A stretch of 64,000 nucleotides of DNA, taken from NCBI RefSeq assembly GCF_000711885.1, contig NZ_JONK01000004.1, forward strand, positions 248,001-312,000, read 5' to 3'. Of the stretch, positions 57,385 through 64,000 are shown piece after piece. A program made the position numbers and the translations under genes. Below the pieces are notes generated by a model. That model was not told the origin of the DNA. It did no database searches and saw only the letters and a list, made by a program, of their open reading frames with translations. How positions within the stretch are numbered: the first letter of the stretch is position 1; every line of letters starts with the position of its first letter. Source of the DNA: Chromobacterium haemolyticum DSM 19808. Its GTDB lineage: Bacteria > Pseudomonadota > Gammaproteobacteria > Burkholderiales > Chromobacteriaceae.

Positions 57385-57871
57385 GGTCGGCGGCCAGGAT
57401 CACCTGGCAGGCGCCGAGTCCTTTTGCAGCTTTGTCGGAGTCGCTGGCGATTGAGTACTGCTCAATCCCAAATCGCTCAAGAGCAGCTGCAAGTTTTTCT
57501 CGCTGCGCTCCAGAAAATTCGGCGCTTGCTTCTCCATTACGCTGGCCGGCGCCGGCGGAAGCTTCGGGCAGATTGCCTCCGGCGGCGCGCTGGTCGCGCA
57601 GCCGGAGCTGAGCGCGCAGACGAGCAATAGAGCCCTGCAATTCAACTTTTCCATTCTCCAATCCCTCCTGATATGCGGCCGCGGCGGATGCGTCGCTCTT
57701 GGCCGTGCTCTGTTCCTTTGCCCGTGCTGCTTTCTCCGCAACAACTACCGTTTCAGCAGCCGCTGCGCGCTGGCTCGCCGCGTCACGCTCAGCAACGACC
57801 GCGCGATAGTGCCAGCCGGCAGCTGCAACGGCCGCCAGCACAATGCAGGCGATGATCAGTCTCAAGTTCAT
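57374..57871 (-). CDS. Phage i-spanin Rz-like protein
   Basis: This 165-residue protein has an N-terminal membrane anchor (MNLRLIIACIVLAAVAAAGW) and a long periplasmic helix (ERDAASQRAAAAETVVVAEK, GSIARLRAQLRLRDQRAAGG). This is the classical inner-membrane spanin architecture. The second spanin, Rz1, lies inside it in another frame. Together they fuse inner and outer membranes at lysis. It follows the lysozyme gene by one base. Confidence 0.85.
   Translation of the reverse strand: MNLRLIIACIVLAAVAAAGWHYRAVVAERDAASQRAAAAETVVVAEKAARAKEQSTAKSDASAAAAYQEGLENGKVELQGSIARLRAQLRLRDQRAAGGNLPEASAGAGQRNGEASAEFSGAQREKLAAALERFGIEQYSIASDSDKAAKGLGACQVILAADRAE
57400..57654 (-). CDS. Phage o-spanin Rz1-like lipoprotein (nested in Rz)
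   Basis: This 84-residue protein is encoded entirely within Rz in another frame. Its signal peptide ends in a lipobox LLLVCALSSGC, so it should be lipidated at the cysteine and moved to the outer membrane. The mature part is proline-rich (APPEAICPKLPPAPASVMEK), as is typical of Rz1. Start at ATG 57654. Confidence 0.85.
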   Translation of the reverse strand: MEKLNCRALLLVCALSSGCATSAPPEAICPKLPPAPASVMEKQAPNFLERSEKNLQLLLSDLGLSSTQSPATPTKLQKDSAPAR

Positions 57872-57872
57872 C

Positions 57873-58304
57873 TCATTTCCCCAGAAACAGTGCTTGCTCA
57901 GCGGCGCGGCGCCGGGTGAGGCCTGGCAGTTCCTTGCCGCCTGCCTTGTTCCAGCGCGGGAACTGGGCGGCCGCGCCGGCGTAGTCGCCAGCGTTGAGCA
58001 GTCGCAGCAGCGTAGAGCCTTGCAGCGCGCCAAGACCCAGGTTGAAGCTGAAGCAGACCAACGCATCGAACTGGTTCTGGTTCAGTGGCACCTGAACCAG
58101 CCGGGTGACGCCGCTTTCAAAGCGGTTCAGGTCGCGCGCCAGCAGCGCGTCGGCCTGGGCCTGGGTGATGACCATGCCCGGCGTTACGTCCGGCCCAGTG
58201 TGGCCGTAGCCGATGGTCCAGATGCCCACCGAGTCCTGGTAGGCCTTGAGGCGTAGACCTTCAAAGCCTTGGATCAGCTTGATACCGTTGGCAGATGTTT
58301 TCAT
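57873..58304 (-). CDS. Phage endolysin, GH24 lysozyme
   Basis: This 143-residue protein has the T4-type lysozyme motif QGFEGLRLKAYQDSVGIWTI-GYGHT, with the catalytic Glu at 15 and the Asp and Thr of the triad following. LNQNQFDALVCFSFNLG and the C-terminal RWNKAGGKELPGLTRRRAAE are family blocks. There is no signal-arrest peptide, so it needs a holin to leave the cytoplasm. The start overlaps the holin stop by four bases. Confidence 0.93.
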   Translation of the reverse strand: MKTSANGIKLIQGFEGLRLKAYQDSVGIWTIGYGHTGPDVTPGMVITQAQADALLARDLNRFESGVTRLVQVPLNQNQFDALVCFSFNLGLGALQGSTLLRLLNAGDYAGAAAQFPRWNKAGGKELPGLTRRRAAEQALFLGK

Positions 58305-58513
58305 TGCGGCTTCGCCCCCATCTTCTTGCCCAGGCCCAGGCCTGCGATCAGCGCTCCGGCGCCGATACCGTAGCCCTGCAGATCAAACGGCTTTCCTTTG
58401 ACAGTGCAGTAGATCTGCAAGCCAAGACCGATGACGGTTGCGATGCCGCCCCAGATGTAGGCCGGTTCCAACTGACCGTTATCGTCTGTGATCGCTTCAA
58501 GCAGCTTTGACAT
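58301..58513 (-). CDS. Phage holin
   Basis: This 70-residue protein has two hydrophobic segments (YIWGGIATVIGLGLQIYCTV and YGIGAGALIAGLGLGKKMG) and a short polar N-terminus. Its position directly before the lysozyme gene marks it as the holin. GAGG precedes the ATG at 58513, with an in-frame ATG at 58525 as an alternative. Confidence 0.75.
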   Translation of the reverse strand: MSKLLEAITDDNGQLEPAYIWGGIATVIGLGLQIYCTVKGKPFDLQGYGIGAGALIAGLGLGKKMGAKPQ

Positions 58514-59234
58514 GGGTAACCTCATGAGTGGAAATAGTGGAAATAGAGGCGGCTCGGTGCTGGGCCTCAAGAACATCTGGAGAGAAAACGAATCCATCGA
58601 CGAAGGGGAAGGCCTGCAGGAGGAAGATCGGGCCGGTGACTTCATGCGCGCCATGGTTTTTGCCGCGGTGCAGGTTCTCGTGCAGCCAGATCATTGCCTG
58701 CGGGCTGTCGACGAATGTTTCCGGATTGGACGGATCGAATGCCTCAAAGTCAAAGCCGCGCCACTTGAAGAACAGGATGATCCAGTAGATCAAGAAGCCT
58801 TCGACCGGCGCCATTTCGCCGGTGGGTAGCCACGTGTAAGGATCGCGCACGGGAAATTCTTTGACGGTACCGAGGGCAATGCCTTTCACCGTGCACCAGT
58901 CGACGGCATTCTGAAATGCCCACTCCAAAAACCCGTGATGGGCCTCCAGCTTCACCCTTTGGCCAGTCAGAGCGCATCGCACGCCAGCAGCTTTTCCTTC
59001 GCGCTTGGTTTTGATAAATGTGGGCGACTCGGTGCGGCCGTCATGGTCTGGGTAGTAGAAATCCTCATGCACGGCGTCGGTATGTTCATGCTCATTTGCC
59101 GGCGCGGCGATGCGATTTGCAAGCTCAACCATGCGCTGGTGCTGTGGTGATACGGCAGGCATAGTCTGCATTGCCTCGCCGACGCAGCGGCTGCATGCTT
59201 TTTCGATGTCTAGACCGTGGCGGCATTTTTCCAT
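58497..59234 (-). CDS. Phage protein of unknown function with cysteine pair and possible HNH-like segment
   Basis: This 245-residue protein starts at the ATG at 59234 (GGAG 8 bases upstream). It opens with a CxxC pair (MEKCRHGLDIEKACSRC) that could bind zinc. Later it has RCALTGQRVKLEAHHGFLEW, which resembles the metal-binding part of HNH nucleases but is not complete. The C-terminal half is aromatic and includes GFLIYWIILFFKWRGFDFEA. It overlaps the holin gene. No confident family. Confidence 0.6.
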   Translation of the reverse strand: MEKCRHGLDIEKACSRCVGEAMQTMPAVSPQHQRMVELANRIAAPANEHEHTDAVHEDFYYPDHDGRTESPTFIKTKREGKAAGVRCALTGQRVKLEAHHGFLEWAFQNAVDWCTVKGIALGTVKEFPVRDPYTWLPTGEMAPVEGFLIYWIILFFKWRGFDFEAFDPSNPETFVDSPQAMIWLHENLHRGKNHGAHEVTGPIFLLQAFPFVDGFVFSPDVLEAQHRAASISTISTHEVTHVKAA

Positions 59235-59254
59235 GCTGTGGCTCCACAAATAAA

Positions 59255-59280
59255 AAAACCGCCAGAAGGCGGTTTTAAGT
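59255..59280 (-). terminator. Terminator downstream of the 95-residue phage membrane protein
   Basis: AAAACCGCC (59255-59263), loop AGAA, GGCGGTTTT (59268-59276). On the minus strand a long T-run follows. It separates the tail-side genes from the lysis genes. Confidence 0.85.
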
Positions 59281-59290
59281 GACGAATGAT

Positions 59291-59578
59291 TTAAGCCTTA
59301 TCGGCTTTTCCGTCTAGCTTCCCGTCAATGCGGTCAAGCTTCAGGAACACAGCATCAATGGCTTTGCTAAGCGCTTCTATAGCTTTGCTTAATTCGTTGC
59401 TAGTGACGTAATGCTCGGCAACATATAATTTGTGCGCAGCAAGTTCTTTTTGCAATTCAGCTATTTCAGCACTGTTTTTCCTGCTGTCATCTTTCGAGCT
59501 GTTGAATAAGTACCAAACAACTGTTCCAGCGCCGCCGGCCGCAGTACATCCAATTGTTGCGAGAGAAGCCCAGTCCAT
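59291..59578 (-). CDS. Small phage membrane protein with coiled coil
   Basis: This 95-residue protein has an N-terminal membrane helix (LATIGCTAAGGAGTVVWYLF) followed by a coiled coil (NSAEIAELQKELAAHKLYV, NELSKAIEALSKAIDAVFLK). GGAGG precedes the ATG. The layout recalls accessory holins or lysis regulators that lie near the lysis genes. Function unknown. Confidence 0.65.
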   Translation of the reverse strand: MDWASLATIGCTAAGGAGTVVWYLFNSSKDDSRKNSAEIAELQKELAAHKLYVAEHYVTSNELSKAIEALSKAIDAVFLKLDRIDGKLDGKADKA

Positions 59579-59599
59579 TTATCCTCCGCGGGCGTAAAA

Positions 59600-59624
59600 A
59601 AAACCCGCGCGCGGCGGGCTGTTT
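59600..59624 (-). terminator. Terminator after the tail-fibre-assembly gene
   Basis: CCCGC (59603-59607) and GCGGG (59613-59617) with a short loop, followed on the minus strand by eight T. A modest stem but a good T-run. Confidence 0.65.
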
Positions 59625-59642
59625 TCTAATTTATGTACCGGA

Positions 59643-60359
59643 TCAGTTCCAATTAACCGCCTGTACGGCTGCCACCGTTTTTGCGGCCTGGACTTGCTGC
59701 ACCAGCGTACTGTACTGTTGCTGCTGCGCAGTGCGCCATGCATTCAAGTCTGCAAGCACTTGCAGCATCTGCGCCTGTGTGTGCTGCACAAGCGGCGGGT
59801 TTTGCATCTGTGCTGGGCTGCAGTAGATGTAATACGCGGACGGCGGGTTACTAGATTGACTTGCTGCAAACTGAATTTGCAGGTTGATCTGATCTGTTTG
59901 AAGCGATCCGTAATGGTTGGGTTTCCCCAGCGCGCTAGATATGAATCCGGCAGTGATGGCAGACTGACATGCAAATTGCAGTATCTGGAGCTGAGATTGC
60001 ACCGCAGCTGTTAGAGCGCCAGGACCTACTGACCACTTGTCTTTTGACCACACTCCAAACGGCGGCGGAGGCAGTGGAGTCGCAGCAAGGCTCTCCAGCG
60101 TATCACCAAGCTCGGCACAAACTGGCTGCGCCGTCGCAGTACTCCAGAGCGGGACGCCACGAAAGTCTGGCACAAGTGTCCACGCGCCTGCGGCATATAC
60201 AGCAGATTGGTTGCCTGAAGCTTCTGGCGGGGCTTCTTCTGTTGAGTTTGCGGGCATCAGCCAGACTACGTTTTTGTCTAATGGCGATTGAAATGCCGTT
60301 GTTTCGCCGGCGAAAATGCCCGTCTTCGGGTCATATGAATATACGGTTTTTGCAGGCAC
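59643..60359 (-). CDS. Phage tail fibre assembly protein (DUF4376 C-terminal domain)
   Basis: This 238-residue protein starts at a GTG with a strong AAGGAGATA. The N-terminal part is a fibre-assembly-like domain (TVYSYDPKTGIFAGETTAFQ). The C-terminal part matches DUF4376 (ITAGFISSALGKPNHYGSLQ, VQHTQAQMLQVLADLNAWRT). It probably chaperones the tail fibre encoded upstream by only 9 bp. Confidence 0.82.
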   Translation of the reverse strand: MPAKTVYSYDPKTGIFAGETTAFQSPLDKNVVWLMPANSTEEAPPEASGNQSAVYAAGAWTLVPDFRGVPLWSTATAQPVCAELGDTLESLAATPLPPPPFGVWSKDKWSVGPGALTAAVQSQLQILQFACQSAITAGFISSALGKPNHYGSLQTDQINLQIQFAASQSSNPPSAYYIYCSPAQMQNPPLVQHTQAQMLQVLADLNAWRTAQQQQYSTLVQQVQAAKTVAAVQAVNWN

Positions 60360-60368
60360 ACTATCTCC

Positions 60369-61913
60369 TTAATATTTGATGCATGCGAGTAGCGCCACGT
60401 TCACAGGACGGTTTTCACTTGCAGTCGGGACGACACGAGAGACATCAAAACCCATTAACGACGGACCAGAATTAGGACCCGCCCCGTCTGCGATTGGGAG
60501 TGAATAATTGTTGCCGTTTATAGTGAACGGCCCGGTGGCCGTCACTTGTTCGCCTAGGAACTGCGAAACACCGCCAGGAGTTGAAATCGAGCCTGTTATG
60601 TTCCGAATGGCATCATTTTGCCAGCTTCCTAAAGTTCGACCTGGGTCTACGTTGCGCCCATTATCTACTCCGCGCAAAAACACCCCTCGCAAATCCGGGA
60701 CGTTAAATGTCGTTGATCCGTCTCCGGCGCCGTGGGTTACTCCAATTGCACTGAAAAGATTTGCGTATGTTGATCGCGAAATTGCGGAGCCGTCCGCAGC
60801 AATCCATCCGGTTGGCGGGGTTGATCTAGCAAAATGAACCACACTGCCAGGCGCAATAACTGCACTGGTAGCACTGTTCAATTGGCTAAGGTTCACTGCA
60901 TGGGAATTTTGAGTTGCATTTGCAACAGAAAATACTTGAGTGGCAGAGCCAGTTAATGCCGCAGCATCAGTGATGCCAAAGCCAGCCAGAGTTGTTGGTT
61001 TATTTGTTATGTCACCCCAAGCATTAGCGTCAAGCCGTTTCCACGACGACCATGCTGATTTTGCCCAGCCCCCCCTATACCAAACCTCTCCACTGTTTGC
61101 CATGTATAGTTGGCCGATGGCGTTAAATTCAAAAGCATTGGCAACCAGTAATACCCCGTATCGATAAGCGCTCGGCATGTTTGCGCCGCTGCCATTTTGC
61201 ACATCATAAACTCCTGGGGATGTGAGAGTATTCCAGTCTTGAGTCGTAATCCCCACAGAATTCTTCAAAGGCAGTGCGTCAGTAATTCCGTATCCCGCCA
61301 AGGTAGTAGCAATGCCAGCTTTGCTGGATAGGGCGCTGTTAAGCTGCCCTAAATTAACAGCATGGCTATTTTGCGTTGCAGCCGCCACCTGCGAAGCCCC
61401 GCCAGTGCACACGAGAAGAACGTATGAGCCGCCAGAACCAACACTGCTATTCCACTGAGCCCAGCAGTCGCCATTAGCGGCAATCTCACCGCCCTGTAGG
61501 GCGGAGTGCGCGCCACCGACAAAAGGAACCGATCCGATGCCGTCGTTCAGCGTGCTGGCGCCTGTGTTTGCCGTTTTGGCCTTAAAGCGGATCACCTGGC
61601 CTTCGGTTCGAGAGGTAAACGCCGGCGTGAAATTGACAACGTAGGTGTTTGCCGTGCCGGTATCCAGCGCGAACGGCGCGCCTTGGGATTGAATCGCGAG
61701 CGCAAGTTGATTCAATTTCCCTTTCGTCAAAGTTTGCCCACTGGCGCTTACCGCATTACACAACTCCATCATGACAGTGTTGAACCACTCTGCAGGGACA
61801 ATGGTCGGCGCCTGACCTGTTGCCGGATTGCCATCCGTAAAAAAACCCGGCGTTCCCGGGTTTGATATGGTTGGCAGTTGCGTTGCCGCAGTAGAGTTGT
61901 CGATCTGGAACAT
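60369..61913 (-). CDS. Phage tail fibre protein with collar domain
   Basis: This 514-residue protein has an N-terminal fibre-attachment part (STAATQLPTISNPGTPGFFT). The middle holds repeats of ATQNSHAVNLGQLNSALSSK-type units with TTLAGYGITDALPL and TTLAGFGITDAAALTG, and a phage tail collar domain follows (TGWIAADGSAISRSTYANLF, VPDLRGVFLRGVDNGR). AGGAAACC precedes the ATG. The C-terminal segment is likely the receptor-binding tip. It is the host-range determinant. Confidence 0.88.
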   Translation of the reverse strand: MFQIDNSTAATQLPTISNPGTPGFFTDGNPATGQAPTIVPAEWFNTVMMELCNAVSASGQTLTKGKLNQLALAIQSQGAPFALDTGTANTYVVNFTPAFTSRTEGQVIRFKAKTANTGASTLNDGIGSVPFVGGAHSALQGGEIAANGDCWAQWNSSVGSGGSYVLLVCTGGASQVAAATQNSHAVNLGQLNSALSSKAGIATTLAGYGITDALPLKNSVGITTQDWNTLTSPGVYDVQNGSGANMPSAYRYGVLLVANAFEFNAIGQLYMANSGEVWYRGGWAKSAWSSWKRLDANAWGDITNKPTTLAGFGITDAAALTGSATQVFSVANATQNSHAVNLSQLNSATSAVIAPGSVVHFARSTPPTGWIAADGSAISRSTYANLFSAIGVTHGAGDGSTTFNVPDLRGVFLRGVDNGRNVDPGRTLGSWQNDAIRNITGSISTPGGVSQFLGEQVTATGPFTINGNNYSLPIADGAGPNSGPSLMGFDVSRVVPTASENRPVNVALLACIKY

Positions 61914-61920
61914 GGTTTCC

Positions 61921-62520
61921 TCACATGGAATATCTGAACTGCAGGATGGTGTGAGCTGGTGCAATGCGTTGCAGAATGGACTGCAGAATGGCATTACCCC
62001 AAACAGAAAGCGGTTCGCCCGATGCGCTGGCGCCGGCAGCGAAGTGGTTTATGGTGTTGCTGGCAGCGGTGATGGACCAGGTATGGTGCCAATCCACTGA
62101 GCCAACCGCCTGGCCGCTACTACTTTGCCCACAACGGAATGGCGCGTAATTGGTGACGGTAATGGAAAACCCCAAGCCAGCGGCCACCGACTGGTAGTAC
62201 GCCGCGGACTGGCCGCCCGTGGCGGTCAGCTTGGCTACAACCTGTTGGCGCCTACCGGCAATCGTGGTTGCAAGCCCCAAGATCGGATCGGGAAGGCCCA
62301 GCGCGGCTTCCCATTCGGGAAGAAGTTCTGTTGACGATGCCGGGAACGCGTCCACCAGCAGGTTGTTGATCCGGCTATGGGTGCGGCCGTAAATCTGAGC
62401 TAGTGCCAGCGCCACCTTGGACTGCACAGCATTTGGATCGTGTGGCCACACACGGCCGCGCGGCAGCAAACGCTGCAGCGCGCCTTGGTAATCCAGGGCG
62501 GTGTAATTGGGGAGCGGCAT
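61921..62520 (-). CDS. Phage tail protein, DUF2313/YmfQ (Mu gp48-like)
   Basis: This 199-residue baseplate protein begins YTALDYQGALQRLLPRGRVW, the usual start of gp48-like proteins. PEWEAALGLPDPILG and RRQQVVAKLTATGGQSAAYY are its other family blocks. GAGGTTCT precedes the ATG. In Mu-like tails, it sits downstream of gp47 at the edge of the baseplate. Confidence 0.87.
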   Translation of the reverse strand: MPLPNYTALDYQGALQRLLPRGRVWPHDPNAVQSKVALALAQIYGRTHSRINNLLVDAFPASSTELLPEWEAALGLPDPILGLATTIAGRRQQVVAKLTATGGQSAAYYQSVAAGLGFSITVTNYAPFRCGQSSSGQAVGSVDWHHTWSITAASNTINHFAAGASASGEPLSVWGNAILQSILQRIAPAHTILQFRYSM

Positions 62521-62526
62521 AGAACC

Positions 62527-63663
62527 TCACTGCCAGGTGATAGTGCCCAACACAGGCAAATTGCCTACCGGGCTGGTAATGTCGGAGCCGGACGGCGAGA
62601 CTACGATAAAGTCGCTAACGCCTGAAACCGTGGAGATGGCGGACCAGATCAATTGCAGCTGGATGGTGCCGCCAGGCCTTCCGTACTGAAAGAAAACTCC
62701 GGATATGGCCAACGCGACGGCAGCTTGTGACGCCATCGGCACCCCTTTGATTGTGAACGGAACGGACTGAGCAATAGGCGCCACCACGTAAACCAGCGCA
62801 GTCACGGGTTGTAATGGCGCAATCGAGTTGGCGACCATGAGCTGATCACCCGTAGCCACCACGCCACGCGGTATCCCGCCCGGCCCCTGGTCAAATTGGG
62901 ATACCCCATTACTTCCCACCGGGAACCCTCCATTTGCGGATTCCGCGCCATCCAGCATGACGTACACCACCACCGTGCCGGCGCCGAATCCATTCGGCGC
63001 GCACCACGCGCGCGTGACGCCCGGCACTGCCAGCGCCCACATCTCATAATCGCTACGCGCGCCGCCCTGCGGAGTGGATTGCCACGCAGAAAGCACGCGG
63101 GCGCGATACGCTTCGTCATCTTCTAGATCTGCGCCGCCGGTCAGCGACGTGGCAGCGGAGCCGGCGGCTTGAATACCCGGCACAGACTGAGCAAGCGAGA
63201 GGAGTGTGCCAGCAGGGGCATTGCCTACTGCGCCCACTAATCCAGCCGGGTCGGCGACGGCGGAGATCGGAACGGTTACCGTGCCACTCGATCCGACCGC
63301 GCCGTCACTGGTGACGGTATATTGCTGGCCATCGCCACGATTGATTAGTGTGCCGGCCGGCAATGTTTTGTTGACTTGCCCCGGGAATGTTGCAGAGCCG
63401 CTGGCTACGGTGGCCGGTTTGATGTAAACACCCTTCATCGCCCCCCAGCCCTGCAAGAACTCTCCAGTAGCGGTCCACGGCGTGGATTGCTTGGCTACAA
63501 AGTCGATGTAGTCGTAATGGCCATAAGCCATGGCCGCCTGCGCGGCAGCCATTACGCCCAGGTTGCTGAACCGCAGCAGGCCATCGCCTCCGGGCACGGT
63601 GGCGGCAATATCCTGCGCCACCTGCTGGCGCAACGCGGTCAGTGTTGGTTTTGCATAGGGCAT
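62527..63663 (-). CDS. Phage baseplate J protein (gp47-like)
   Basis: This 378-residue protein begins YAKPTLTALRQQVAQDIAA and has the baseplate J core AGSAATSLTGGADLEDDEAY then RARVLSAWQSTPQGGARSDY. The C-terminal half has VPGVTRAWCAPNGFGAGTVV. It forms the wedge of the baseplate. The start codon overlaps the upstream gene stop (TGATG), showing coupled translation. Confidence 0.92.
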   Translation of the reverse strand: MPYAKPTLTALRQQVAQDIAATVPGGDGLLRFSNLGVMAAAQAAMAYGHYDYIDFVAKQSTPWTATGEFLQGWGAMKGVYIKPATVASGSATFPGQVNKTLPAGTLINRGDGQQYTVTSDGAVGSSGTVTVPISAVADPAGLVGAVGNAPAGTLLSLAQSVPGIQAAGSAATSLTGGADLEDDEAYRARVLSAWQSTPQGGARSDYEMWALAVPGVTRAWCAPNGFGAGTVVVYVMLDGAESANGGFPVGSNGVSQFDQGPGGIPRGVVATGDQLMVANSIAPLQPVTALVYVVAPIAQSVPFTIKGVPMASQAAVALAISGVFFQYGRPGGTIQLQLIWSAISTVSGVSDFIVVSPSGSDITSPVGNLPVLGTITWQ

Positions 63664-64000
63664 CAGTTCACTCCGTTCCAGGCCCACTTATATTGCAGGG
63701 ATGTGCGCGCGCCGGCACTGTTGTAGGCCACAACCTGGGCGCCCAGCGTGGATGCCGCAACCCACTGCACCGTGATATCGAATTTGGCCACAACGCCATC
63801 ATCGATGAGCCATTGCAGGGCCTCGGCGATATAGTCGCGCGCGCGATTGGCTGTCTCACGGGTTTGTTTGGCACGCTGCAGCAGCCATAGCCGCGAACCG
63901 ATCGGTTTTGCATCGTCCAAGCACCAGCCTCTCGGGTCGCCACTGCCATCAGGCACGGCGTCATCCGGACCCGCGATGCGATCAGTGAACAGGCTGATCA
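63663..64000 (-). CDS. Phage GP46-family baseplate protein, 5' end outside window
   Basis: The frame stays open to the end of the window, so the N-terminus is missing. Visible residues read ISLFTDRIAGPDDAVPDGSG then DPRGWCLDDAKPIGSRLWLL, which is the GP46 signature, followed by RARDYIAEALQWLIDDGVVA. It precedes gp47 as in Mu-like tails and overlaps it by one base. The GTG at 63956-63954 is internal, not the start. Confidence 0.85.
   Translation of the reverse strand, partial: ISLFTDRIAGPDDAVPDGSGDPRGWCLDDAKPIGSRLWLLQRAKQTRETANRARDYIAEALQWLIDDGVVAKFDITVQWVAASTLGAQVVAYNSAGARTSLQYKWAWNGVN

Overview
This is a GC-rich chromosome segment, most likely from a Chromobacteriaceae member (Neisseriales, Betaproteobacteria; Chromobacterium or a close relative). 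That placement is inferred from the gene repertoire and protein character, since no database was searched. Positions 1 to about 56,880 look like ordinary chromosome. From about 56,890 to the window end lies the left end of a tail-bearing prophage.

Layout. 1-2,400: end of a 2Fe-2S ferredoxin-type gene, an M24 peptidase, a DUF1348 protein and a GntR/HutC repressor. 2,440-7,010: a trehalose PTS operon (EIIBC, trehalose-6-phosphate hydrolase, LamB-type porin) behind a pair of palindromic operators. 7,130-13,640: arylamine N-acetyltransferase, small membrane proteins, GST, SIMPL protein, diguanylate cyclase, malate synthase. 13,800-25,730: LysR regulator, amino-acid permease, macrodomain hydrolase, K+ channel, CysK, DUF815 ATPase, K+/H+ antiporter, a Nudix-ThiE fusion, SodC. 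26,370-37,560: protoporphyrinogen oxidase, solute-binding protein, glyQ/glyS, gmhB-plsC-metallopeptidase, NhaD, Mpl. 37,640-47,270: flavodoxin, isocitrate lyase, grpE-dnaK-dnaJ with sigma-32-like promoters, AGCS symporter, HemB. 47,270-56,650: dioxygenase, RdgC, two tRNAs, methyltransferase, a TadA/L,D-transpeptidase/DUF2721 operon, a YqjD-YqjE-YqjK-type operon and an MFS transporter.

The prophage is read entirely on the minus strand: gp46, baseplate J (gp47), gp48, tail fibre, fibre assembly, then a lysis cassette (holin, lysozyme, Rz with Rz1 nested inside it). Its left edge carries a sequence identical to the expected last codons of guaA (I-E-W-E-stop) followed by a terminator. The element therefore probably integrated into the 3' end of guaA, with the rest of guaA beyond the right edge of the window.

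The most unusual signals are non-coding. A family of about 148-bp elements with terminal inverted repeats occurs at least nine times (six full-length, three partial or decayed), always between genes. In at least three cases the element terminus supplies the neighbour's stop codon. A second discovery is a 46-residue membrane-anchored protein at 48,184-48,324. It sits behind a near-consensus promoter whose -10 region is covered by a strong Fur box.
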